Positions 11,345 to 20,628 of a DNA stretch of 64,000 nucleotides are shown in pieces; positions within the stretch are counted from its first letter, which is position 1; the number at the start of each line of letters is the position of its first letter. Source of the DNA: Auriscalpium vulgare (Eukaryota > Basidiomycota > Agaricomycetes > Russulales > Auriscalpiaceae); NCBI GenBank assembly GCA_019915015.1, contig JAHBBC010000010.1, positions 744,001 to 808,000 of the forward strand. Direction: 5' to 3'. The notes beneath the pieces were generated by a model. It did not search any database. It was given only the letters and a program-made list of their open reading frames with translations, and was not told the DNA's origin. A program made the position numbers and the translations under genes.

Positions 11345-12079
11345 ATGTCTCTTGAAACGCAAGCAACTCAAACCAGCCACTCTGATGCTGTCTTGCGCTA
11401 TGCCAGCCACCCATTCGCGACAGACGATGTCTACCTAGTAAGTCCGTCCCCGTTCGTTGGCAAGCCAGCCGCTTAGATCGACATGCACAAGGAAGCAAGG
11501 CTTGTCGGGTATCCTATCCAACGGCACGGTTGAAGGTCTGGATGATGAGGCGAGACAGCGCGTCCTTCGGAAGACGCGTGTCTTCTACTTCAATCAGTTC
11601 GTACACACACTATGACTTGACAAGCACGTCGCCCTCATCCCCTGCTTTCTGCATCAGAATGACCGGCAGCTCCATCACAGAGGAAGAGGCCGAAGCAGCT
11701 GAAGGTACGCGAAGAAGCACACACGCCGATGTTCGGACCTCACGCTGTTGGTCGTCAGCCTCGCAATTAACCTCCCCCGTGTCCCTATCCAATACGACCG
11801 ACTTGTCACCCCATGCGGGCACGCCCAACGAAGAGTCTCGGACTCTCTCATTCGCCGAGCTTCAACTTTTGATTGAGCAGGGAAAAACAGACCAAATCCC
11901 AAACAACAAACACATCCCAGAGGAACTGAATGTAGGCTTTCATCGCAGCAATGCGCTTCAATGGAGCTGATTGTCGCAATTATATTCTCTAGGAGGCACC
12001 GCCGAGCCAGTCTATTTCAAACACACGGCGAAAGCCCTGGGAGGCTGCTGTCGCGGCCGCGACTCCTGAAGACAGTTGA
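11345..12079 (+). CDS. Small PEX39-like protein with LIEQGKTDQIPNN and RKPWE motifs
   Basis: Five exons can be joined in frame: 11345-11437, 11496-11596, 11658-11704, 11759-11931 and 11993-12079. The product is about 165 residues. It starts MSLETQATQ and contains HPFATDDVYLQGLSGILSN, an acidic stretch, then SFAELQLLIEQGKTDQIPNN with IPEELN, and near the end RRKPWEAAVAA. From memory, a short FxEL-(x)n-G-I-P block followed by a basic-PWE motif is the hallmark of PEX39-type proteins that help PEX7-dependent (PTS2) import into peroxisomes. That assignment is an inference from two short motifs. The start lies about 230 bp from the ArfGAP start, so the two share a divergent promoter. The last exon overlaps the end of an antisense gene. 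Confidence 0.6.
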
Positions 12080-13038
12080 GCGAGGTCTGTATCATGTTCT
12101 GGAGACCGACCTTCTTTATACTGAGTTCCTCTGCAGATAATAATTGTGCTTGTTTTGCTGTATAGTCCGGCACAATATTAAACAGATTCTCCCATTCAGC
12201 GGAACTGCCGTCATCATGCCAATCCGTAATTTAGCGCTCTCGTCATAGTATGCGTCCACCATCTCTATCCAATCAAACCCTTAATAGGCCTTAATTGGCG
12301 CATCCGGCGCTGCCTGTGGTTCGAAAAGGCGCTGTCAATGCTATCTCCAGTCCGACGCGTCAAGAACACCCGTGGCTAATTTTCTTTTGCCAGAGAACGT
12401 GACTGGCATCTTGAGCTTCAGGACCTGTCGAGCAAATTCGCAGCCCAAGAGCATATCCTCGGCCTCTGAAACAATCAAGCGGGAGTGTGCAAGAAGCATT
12501 GAGGGCTCAAGGATCAACGCCGCTATGGTACAGTGCCCGCGCCGGTCATCAGACAGTTTCATTCCAGCCCGATCTGCGTACACGTATGGCCGTTGATCTG
12601 TAGCATTTCCAGTTACTTCCACATGTGTGGCCGTCGTCACACAACAAAAGTCGGAAAGAAACGCGCCAAGCACTATGTGGTCGCCGAGCTCGACCAGACC
12701 AAGCCGTATCTTCAAAATTTTCCACCAGAGCCACACAAGTGACAATGGCCATGCATTGTTGGATCTTGCAAGCGACGGCCCGACGCGGATCTATCGGCGC
12801 GATTCATGAGAGAAAGAGGAGAAAGCGATGAGGGACACTAACAAAGCAAGGATGTCACGCGGTGAGTCGGCCACGACCACAGGACGATCTTGAAATCCAT
12901 TTGCCGGCTACACTGACCATTGTCCACCCTCGCCCTGGACGAGATTCCAAGGCGCAATAAGCCTGCAAATGGTTCTATTACAAGGACATCGTCGCCAATG
13001 GAGTCAGCGGCGAGGGGAGCATCTTCCACAGTGCACAC
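12012..13038 (-). CDS. Unrecognised multi-exon gene, possibly frameshifted
   Basis: Several protein-like stretches occur in order on the minus strand: DAPLAADSIGDDVLVIEPFA (first exon, ATG at 13038, donor near 12922), then LVELGDHIVLGAFLSDF to TIAALILEPSMLLAHSRL and SEAEDMLLGCEFARQVLKL (12345-12760), then FDWIEMVDAYYDESAKLR (12230-12290) and EWENLFNIVPDYTAKQAQLL to TSLNCLQ (12040-12215). The last two stretches are in different frames with no obvious splice pair between them, which suggests a single-base frameshift or a missed intron near 12230. I do not recognise the family. The stop used here (12012) lies inside the last exon of the plus-strand PEX39-like gene. Confidence 0.4.
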
Positions 13039-13156
13039 TCACCCGCCTGCAAATATAAAGTACGACAGAGACACAATGCAGAGCATTCAAGAATCCTCCC
13101 CATCTTCGACCATCGCCTCAAAAAAAGCAACGTAAATCGCCACGCACCGAACCACT

Positions 13157-14017
13157 ATGAAACGCGCAACGCCTGATGACGAGCAGGACGAAGCAGGCCC
13201 TGATGAGGCGAAGAGGGTGCGCGAAAGGTCGGCAGAGGCCAGCATTGCAGACTCCACTGCCGATCTCGATCAACTTGAAGACTCGAAGTCCGCAGTCACC
13301 CCCGGCTATGCTGCGTCCACGACGGCCTCGCTGGCGCCGCCCCCCTCGGAAGTCGACCCGCCTGTCTCTTCTGGGCGCAAAGTGCTCCACGACCAGCCGT
13401 TCCGTTGCGCGGACTGCGGTCGCAGATACAAGAACATCGAATCGTACAGGCGCCACGAAAACAGCATCCACTCAGGCGTCCTGTATCCGTGCGACTGGTG
13501 CGGCAAGCCTCTCGCGCGGCCCGATTCGCGGAAGCGTCACGAGAAGACCTGCCATGTAAAGCTGGGCAAGCTCCCCGCGGCAGGCGGAATGTGGTGGCAC
13601 GACGCGGAGGGCGTGTGGAAGGCCACGGGGCCTCCGAGAGAACCGTCTCTCACCGCGCCGCGAACTCCTCTCCCTGCGCCTCAGATTCGATTCACGTCGC
13701 CCTCAGTGGCTGCGCCACAGACCTCCGAATCGATGGTGGCCAGCGTCTCGGCTGCGGCGGGCATGGAGGGAGAAGATGCCGCCTCCGAGTCTACAGGTTC
13801 GCCTGGTGACGAATCTGACTCAGACACTGACGAGTTGGAGTCGGAGACGGACGAGCTGGAGTCAGAGACGGACGCAGAGAGGGATAAGCTGACGGGACGT
13901 AACAAGGAAGGACTTGCCGTGGAATTGATTGGTGCACGTGAGGCGGACCCGGGACCGTACAAGGACGTTGGTAGAGTTTTTGAGATCGACAGTGACTATG
14001 ATGGGGATGGCGAGTGA
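13157..14017 (+). CDS. C2H2 zinc-finger protein with acidic tail
   Basis: A single-exon frame of 286 residues. Residues 80-140 hold two C2H2 fingers: FRCADCGRRYKNIESYRRH (then ENSIH) and YPCDWCGKPLARPDSRKRH (then EKTCH). The N-terminus is charged with a probable KR nuclear signal (EAKRVRER). The C-terminal 60 residues are strongly acidic with repeated DELESETDE units, typical of an activation or protein-contact region. A DNA-binding transcription regulator is likely; targets cannot be inferred. Confidence 0.8.
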   Translation: MKRATPDDEQDEAGPDEAKRVRERSAEASIADSTADLDQLEDSKSAVTPGYAASTTASLAPPPSEVDPPVSSGRKVLHDQPFRCADCGRRYKNIESYRRHENSIHSGVLYPCDWCGKPLARPDSRKRHEKTCHVKLGKLPAAGGMWWHDAEGVWKATGPPREPSLTAPRTPLPAPQIRFTSPSVAAPQTSESMVASVSAAAGMEGEDAASESTGSPGDESDSDTDELESETDELESETDAERDKLTGRNKEGLAVELIGAREADPGPYKDVGRVFEIDSDYDGDGE

Positions 14018-14375
14018 TGGACGTACATACTTATGTAGCACTAGTAGTAGTAGTAGTCAATGAAATAGCCGACTCGGAAGCATGCATGCCTCGATGATCA
14101 TTGCGATTACCGGTCGTTAACTAAATAACAACGCGGGCGCACAGAACCATGGCGAGGACTTAGATAGTGCTAGTAGTACAGAGCTAGCGCCGGCAGTGGT
14201 AGTGGCCACGATGCTAGATAGGTCTATTGAACCTCCCCGCGCTTCCCAGCCTGTGATCAAGGACTATTACTCATGATGCATACTCTCAGGATCTTTGATA
14301 TGATCATTGCTGTGGTTTTTGCCAGCAGTCAACATCGTACAATTTGATATACATAGTGCACAGAACTTGTACAAA
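14018..14375. other. Convergent 3' region with a short TAG microsatellite
   Basis: This gap separates the ends of the C2H2 gene and TYR1. It has a run of about five AGT/TAG triplets near 14040-14055 and otherwise AT-leaning sequence fitting 3' untranslated regions. No gene is seen. Confidence 0.5.
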
Positions 14376-16102
14376 TTACCCGCTAGCGTGTCCATTGACC
14401 CCGTTGACCTTGACCCCATTAACCCCATTCGCAACGACGCCCTCCTCCTTCTGAGCATCCGGAGAACTATCCATGATCACCTTCAGCATCTCCGAGCCTA
14501 CTTTCGTCGCCTCCTCGAACCGCGACTCAAAGAACCCCGCCGTCTCCTCAAACCGCTGCCTGTAAAGCTCGAAGCTCCCGAATGACACGCACTGGCTCCA
14601 CCCGCGGGATGCGACCACGAATTCGACGTCGTCGTACCTGTGGGACACGTCGTACAGCGCGGCCTGGATCGCGGCGTCCAGCCGCTCTTTGGAGCGGAAC
14701 AGATACTCGGCGACGCCGATCCACAGCCGGAAGATAGGCGTGGCGGCGAGCTCGAGGTGCACGAAGGGCTGGATGCCGAGCCGGGCCCAGCAGTCGACCA
14801 TGGCGAGGAGCGACAGGTGTGAGTTGGCGGGCGGGCGATGGTGTTTGCCGTTGGGCGCCGTGGGGGAAGTGGGCGATGTAGGCGATCCAGACCCGCTGAC
14901 TTCTTTCTTCCCCAAGCTAAACCGGTCCAGGATGTCTTCGGAAAGGAGGATGGGGCTCCGTGAAGCACTGCAGACATCGCCGAAGACAGCATTGCGAGCC
15001 TCGTACATGCGCGCTATCAGACCCTTCTCGTCGGCCGCGAGCATGAGCTTGAAGATGTCCGTCGTACTCTGTGCGTACTGTTTGATCTGTATCTTCGCGG
15101 ACGGATTGAGGATGGCGAGGCCGGCGTACACGTGCCATTTGTTGGAGAATATGCGCAGCATGATGTTTACTTTGACGGTCTCGACGCCGCCGACATAATA
15201 GCCGTTCTCCCAGGGGTACGAGGACGCGCTGGCCCAGGCGGTACCCATGCTATGAAGTCGGTAAGCCGCCTGCACTCTTGGGACAGAGAAGAAGACGCAC
15301 CTCAGGAAAGCAGCATGCGTGACTGCCTGAGTATTGGCTGTTACCAGGTCGTGTTCCTCGTAGGACATGTAGACATATCGCGACTGCAGCGGCCGCAAAA
15401 TGTTCTCCACGAGGGTGAGAGCCTCATCAGGGGCCCTGTGTTTTATGAGGACCTACGCCATATTAATAAGGGCACTTTAGAATAGGTAGATAAGGTTTAC
15501 CAGCGGCTGTCCCTTCGTGGGTAACGTGGGTCCGTGCAAGGAATGCAGGGAGACGATATGGACGTCCTCTGGGAGCCGCTTTTCGAATGCGGCGCGTTCG
15601 GGTGCCTTCACGGACGTTTGGCCTGCGACAATTGCTCCCACCTTGGTAGCTAGGGGGTGTCTGAGGATCACACGAGCGCCGGATCGCGGCGGTACTCACA
15701 GGGACCGTATTCGGCGACGACGCCGTCTATGAATTCAGCCTCCACCGAGTACACGATGAAGTCCGAGGTTCTCGATACATAATGGCCGTCTTTGAGCACG
15801 GTGATTCCGGGGGTGCCTGCCGGCTACTTGAGTATCTTCCTTGCGACGCGGCCCTGAAGAACTCACCTTCGTAGAAAGCACGGAGCGTGTCGTACATCTC
15901 GACACGATCGCACACATGTATTCTGTGCCAAAAGTCGGTAAACCTGCCGCACGGAAGCGTAGGGCACTCACTTCTTCCACCCTGCTGCAGACAGGTTCCT
16001 GGCGTACAGCTTTCCCATGGCTCCCATGCCGATGAGCCCTATGGTCGGCTGCTCGTCCACGGGGGCATCGGGGGTCACGTCGGGTCGTATCATGTTAAGC
16101 AT
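14376..16102 (-). CDS. TYR1: Prephenate dehydrogenase (NADP+), TYR1 family
   Basis: This enzyme converts prephenate to 4-hydroxyphenylpyruvate in tyrosine synthesis. The first exon begins MLNMIRPDVTPDAPVDEQ and leads into a Rossmann dinucleotide-binding loop, TIGLIGMGAMGKLYARNL. Later exons give VEMYDTLRAFYEGE, FIDGVVAEYGP, VKAPERAAFEKRLPEDVHIV with SLHSLHGP, and ENILRPLQSRYVYMSYEEHD with VTANTQAVTHAAFL. The C-terminal domain has YYVGGVETVKVNIMLRIFSN, LGIQPFVHLELAATPIFRLW and GWSQCVSFGSFELYRQRFEE, close to the yeast enzyme as I know it. The tail repeats GVNGVKVNGVNG. At least five introns are needed. A second in-frame ATG lies 9 bases downstream (16093), so the start is one of the two. Confidence 0.93.
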
Positions 16103-16540
16103 GAAGAGCTAGAAGCGCAGAATGTATCTTGGGAGCGCACGGACAACGGCCACATGGATCAAGTTCGTTGTCAGCGCGTATACGTCGGTGGTCCGAGACG
16201 GTCGTCTGTAGGATTCGGCCGATGATGAATCTTATCAGATAACAGCCAAATTGCAAGATGCACAGGTTAGACCTCGAGCAACTCTGCGACGAGCCTGTAG
16301 GTTCGCGGTGGTCAGACGAGGAGGGGAGAGCAGGGGGAGAGGAAAGAGAGAGGAAGACTTTGCAGGCTGCCGTGGCTGCCGAGCCGGCGCTTTAGCCTTT
16401 ACATAATCCGGCGCGTCACAGCAGCTGAGCCACGCATGGCAGGCGCGCCTCCGACTCATCAGCATCTCCCTCGTTCCCCTCTCCCATTGTTCACCAACCG
16501 GCCACACTTATTCGCTATCCACACCACCGCATGAGCACAA
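16103..16540. promoter_or_regulatory. Divergent promoter region between TYR1 and GPC1-like gene
   Basis: About 440 bases separate the two start codons, which point away from each other. The stretch has pyrimidine-rich runs typical of fungal promoters upstream of 16540. No clear TATA box or named operator could be assigned, and no reading frame with family motifs is present. Confidence 0.5.
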
Positions 16541-18301
16541 ATGGCGTCCGAAATTTCGCGGCCACCGTCTCCGCAATCGCGCTCCGACTCCCCCAACCTG
16601 TTCGCGATGGGCTACTTCGAACGCCTCATCCGTGACGAGAACTCGGACTACAGCAATGCCTTTACGCTCTTTGGTGCGTTACAGCTGCTTTCATGACGCG
16701 CTTGATCTTGAACTTCATGTCCAGATACACTCGAGACCTACTGGGATTCGCGCCTCGACCTGTTGCAGCGCAACCTGTCCAAGCGCACGGACAAGCTCAA
16801 GATGCGCGCAGAAGTCGCGTTCAGTGACATACTCAAGGCGAAACCTCCGTCGCCAGAGGCACTCACGGAAAACTTCGACCGGGAGGTTCAAAAGCTGCGA
16901 CTCAAGGTCAGTGTCCGAGCCGCGTGTTTCCGTGCGTTCCGCCGACCCGCAAGCGCAGGTCTCTACACGCATGGCTACGCTTGCGACTGCGTGGCAGTCT
17001 GCGAAGGTCGTGCGCACGCGAGAGAAGATCAGCTTTTTCATGGGCGTGATGTCATTGCTCGGTTCGGCCTTGCTCTTTGGCCTGGCACCACAGTACGTGC
17101 TCCCCTTGATTCCCCTTCCAATTTCCTCATTGTTCGTTCAGATGGGTGCATGTTGCGTACACCCTGCAATCGATGGTCCTGCTCCCGTATCGCTACTACA
17201 CTTACAAGAAGCGTGCATGGCATTATTTCCTCTTCGACCTTTGCTACTATGCCACCATCCTCAACTTCGTCTACATCTGGGCGTTCCCGGCGTCGCCGGC
17301 CCTGTTTGTCGCATGTTACTGCATGAGTCATGGCAGCCTTGCCAGCGCAGTTATCACATGGCGGAACAGCCTGGTCTTCCACGACGGTGACAAGGTGACG
17401 AGTCTGTTCATACATATCTACGCGCCCTTCACTTTCACCGTAATTCGGTGCGTGTTTCTTTTGATGTGAGGCGCTCGCGCTGATCTTTTGCAGGCATTTC
17501 TACCCCGGCGCACCTGAACGATTTCCGGCTCTCAAGGAGCTTCCTCATCTCAACCCTTGGCGTGCGCTCCTCCTCAGTGGCGCCATATGTGCGAATCAAT
17601 TATATCCAGTGCACGCACCAACCAACTGATTGGCTTGCAGATGTTGTATGGCAGGGTCTTTACTACAAATTCGTCTATGTCGATCGGCGGACGAAGATAG
17701 AGTCCGGGCAGCGCACGACGTCGCTCTCCTTCATGCTCAACAACAAGCGTGGTTTTATCGGCCAGGCGCTTTCGTCTGTGAGACCAGAACGCAGAGCCGC
17801 GGCATTCATGGTTGGCCAATTCCGTGAGTCATCCGCCGCATCAGCGCGCCATGTCCGTGCTGATGTGTTGAGCAGTCTATACCCTGCTCACGGAGGTCCC
17901 GTCCGTGTTCATTCTCTATGAGTCGTCCTTCTGGTCCGGCGCGTTCCTGCTGGCGATATTCAGCGTGAGCGTGTGGAACGGAGGTGGCTTCTACATTGAG
18001 GTGTTTGGTCGCAAGTACGTCGCCATTTCGTTGCTCTGGCGCGCCCACTCACCCCGCTGTCAGATTTGAAAAGGAGCTCGAGGCTCTTCGCAAGGAGCTG
18101 GCCGAGGCGAACAACCTCATTCGGTCCACGTCCTCTCGCTCTAGTCCCACTATCACCGCATCGGAAGCGGACTCGGAGCCTGTGTCTCCGCTGCTTTCCG
18201 GCAAGTCACTCGCTGGCGAGACGGAGGAGGTGCCCGTTATTGGGCCAACGGGGTCTATCGGCGTGGCTGAAGTCCCAATAGAAAGTAAGAAGGAGCAATG
18301 A
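16541..18301 (+). CDS. GPC1: Glycerophosphocholine acyltransferase, GPC1 family membrane protein
   Basis: GPC1-type enzymes (former DUF2838) acylate glycerophosphocholine to lysophosphatidylcholine in membrane lipid remodelling. The start MASEISRPPSPQ at 16541 was preferred over the ATG at 16531, which is in another frame. Exons encode LETYWDSRLDLLQRNLSKRT, TREKISFFMGVMSLLGSALL, VHVAYTLQSMVLLPYRYYTY, KKRAWHYFLFDLCYYATILN and SLASAVITWRNSLVFHD with SLFIHIYAPFTFTVIR. Later exons give FYPGAPERFPALKEL and VVWQGLYYKFVYVDRRTK, then RTTSLSFMLN and TEVPSVFILYESSFWSGAFL. There are about eight hydrophobic segments. The tail is a coiled coil (FEKELEALRKELAEANNL) followed by a Ser/Thr-rich cytosolic end. 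Six or so introns of 50-60 nt are visible. Confidence 0.92.
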
Positions 18302-18995
18302 TACTCTGCACAGGGCTAGCAGGATTAGAGGATTGTACGATTCCCTGGACACATACTTTACGATCTTTATGACCTCCATATGTGTCTGTTTGCTTTGTCT
18401 TACTTGTTAGACATATGCGCCTAATGTTGCTACGATATGAACACTATTGTAATTTGTTTGGCCTCTCAGTGGACGCGCAGACTCGGGGGGGTCGGGACTC
18501 GGTTGGCAGGAGTTATAATTGGACGCGCCCAGCGGGACGCCGAAATTGTTCTCGGATAACATCTCATTCATCATGTCATGACTCGTCGACATGTCCTCTC
18601 CCCTTGCTTATATCGGGCACATATATCGCAGCGAACCTCGATAGTGGGTAGGAGCTCGCAATGCTGTATACTTACCTTTGGCACCCTGCCGGCGCATAAG
18701 TAATCCGGATCATCAGGACTTGTTGGCCTCACGGCGCCAGCACGACTCCGGCATGGCGCCAAATATTGATATTATCAGCTAAGTTCGTGCTAGTCTCCGT
18801 AGCTGACTTTTGACAGATGATATGCAGTCCGTTGGGCGAGGCGCTGGCGGTGTACAATTGTACAAAATTCTGAACCGAACGCTTAGTACCGTCACGGTCT
18901 AAGTTCTCCCATCCCCTGCCCTCTCGAGTCTCAGACGCTTCAAGTCTATCCCTTCCTTATCCCCCTCCGCCGTAGACTTCTAGGTATTTCTGACC
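18302..18995. other. Intergenic region with a 14-bp palindrome
   Basis: Nearly 700 bases without a supported gene. It includes the 3' end of the GPC1-like gene and the promoter of the small secreted protein gene. A perfect palindrome TGTACAATTGTACA lies at 18851-18864, about 130 bp before the next ATG. A C/T-rich run (18905-18965) precedes that ATG. Confidence 0.45.
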
Positions 18996-20074
18996 ATGCA
19001 ACGTTTCTCTGTCGCTCTTTTCGCGTTCCTCGCCATCCTGGCCCTCGTGCTGCCCTCTCAGGCGCGCGTCACCAACGCTGACCGCCTTCGCCGCGGCGAA
19101 CCCCTGCTCCCACCCGTCCGTCGGGGTACTCCTACCTATGGTGAGCGCGACATGCGGGGATGCTGTCCGAATGTCGATGGCTGATGCGTGGATGTCCGCA
19201 GCGGCTAAACGCCAGACTCCCTCCGGTGTTGTAACTCCCAAGTACGTGCATCGCTACTACGTGTCATTGTGTCGACAGAAAACTTCAACTGACCGCCGTC
19301 ACTCTCCAGCACGTCGGGACGCATCGAAGTCCGCACGCTCGGTGGGACCGTCCTTGGCCACTTGCAGACCGACGGCCCGTAAGTTGCATCGATTTTGCGT
19401 TGCGCCTGATCTCATGGCGGCGTGTGTTTTAGTGACCACCTCAACGTGGACCCTAACTCAGGCGACGCTCATTTTGAGGTCGCTGGCGGACAGGTCCAGT
19501 ATCTCGTGAGTACTGTCAGAGAGCGTACTGCGTTTGAAAAAAAGAATTAATCCCTGAGTCTCAGGATCCCAGATTCCCTCCTCCGTACTTCATCGGTGGC
19601 TTCCCTAATCCTGTCCTTGTAGGGGGTGTTGATACCGAGCACGTTTCCTTGCTGTCGCCGCTGATGGTCCAGTACTGATTCGCTGTGATAGGTCGTCCGT
19701 AGTCACATTGATGGACAACGTTGAAAATTCCTGTAGGGCTTCTTTGACTGTGCTGCGTGAGATGGCTGCTGACATTCAAACGAACAGCCCAGACCACTTG
19801 GGTCCTCGATGTAACCTCCAAGCTGACTCGTATGTCTGCGTATCTCGTCGAAATTCGAGCTGTTCTAATTCTTTTGCTCCTTCGGCAGCCACATGGACGA
19901 ATCCCGACGGCTCGACAATTGCCTCGTCAATCTTCTACAATCCTTCTTCCGACCTCTTATGGGTGGTCGGTGGCGAAGATGGGCTGGATGGCGCCGAGCC
20001 CGTGGTGTGTACCTTCAGATTCATTGCACTCTATTTCGCTCACTTTTCCATAGGACTTCTATCTGGTCGATTGA
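18996..20074 (+). CDS. Small secreted protein, basidiomycete-type, multi-exon
   Basis: The first exon (18996-19140) encodes a clear signal peptide, MQRFSVALFAFLAILALVL then PSQA, with cleavage likely before RVTNADR. Further exons join in phase: AKRQTPSGVVTPN, TSGRIEVRTLGGTVLGHLQ, DHLNVDPNSGDAHFEVAGG, then DPRFPPPYFIGGF. After poorly defined sequence around 19620-19780 come QTTWVLDVTSKLT, TWTNPDGSTIASSIFYNPSS and DLLWVVGGEDGLDGAEPV, and a last exon DFYLVD before TGA at 20072. Seven or more introns break about 190 residues. I recognise the general pattern of extracellular hypothetical proteins of mushrooms but no functional domain. One exon boundary (19620-19790) is unresolved. Confidence 0.65.
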
Positions 20075-20628
20075 GCAATGTCACCTCGCTGCTCAGCGAA
20101 TCCTGCACTCGCTCTTACATTTATCGAACTTATCCCTAGATTTCTTACTATATCCTAGCAACGCTCTTTTCCCGTAGATTGGCATACCGAGACACTCACA
20201 TAGCTACTGTACGTGGCACCGGATAACTTACTGACACTTTCAGATGTTGTTATTCGGATCGGATAGTAGTAACTCCTTTTTCTCTTCGTTTCCACTGGTG
20301 AACCGCAGGCTCAGCTCGAGTGCCAGTTCGTAGTTGGACGACCAAAGGACAGCTTTTGAGATTTGAGCATATTTAAGCCTCGTGGGATGTCCAGACTCCA
20401 GATGGATGGCTACTTCCCGGTCAGATAGATGATCCTGAGCTTTCGAAGGTTGAATTTGGCTACTCTGCCTCAGGGAGATTAACTTACCGTAGACATCGCG
20501 CTCTCATGATCAGTGGTTCAAGTTGATCGGTAAGGATTGAAGTATAACTTACATAAGTCGGACGATAAGATTAGATCGGCTGTCCCGTCTTCATCGCCTG
20601 CAGTGCCAAGTCTCCTTCTCTCAGTTCT
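20075..20628. other. Intergenic region upstream of DUS3
   Basis: About 550 AT-leaning bases with no supported gene. It would hold the terminator of the secreted protein gene and the DUS3 promoter. No operator was recognised. Confidence 0.4.
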
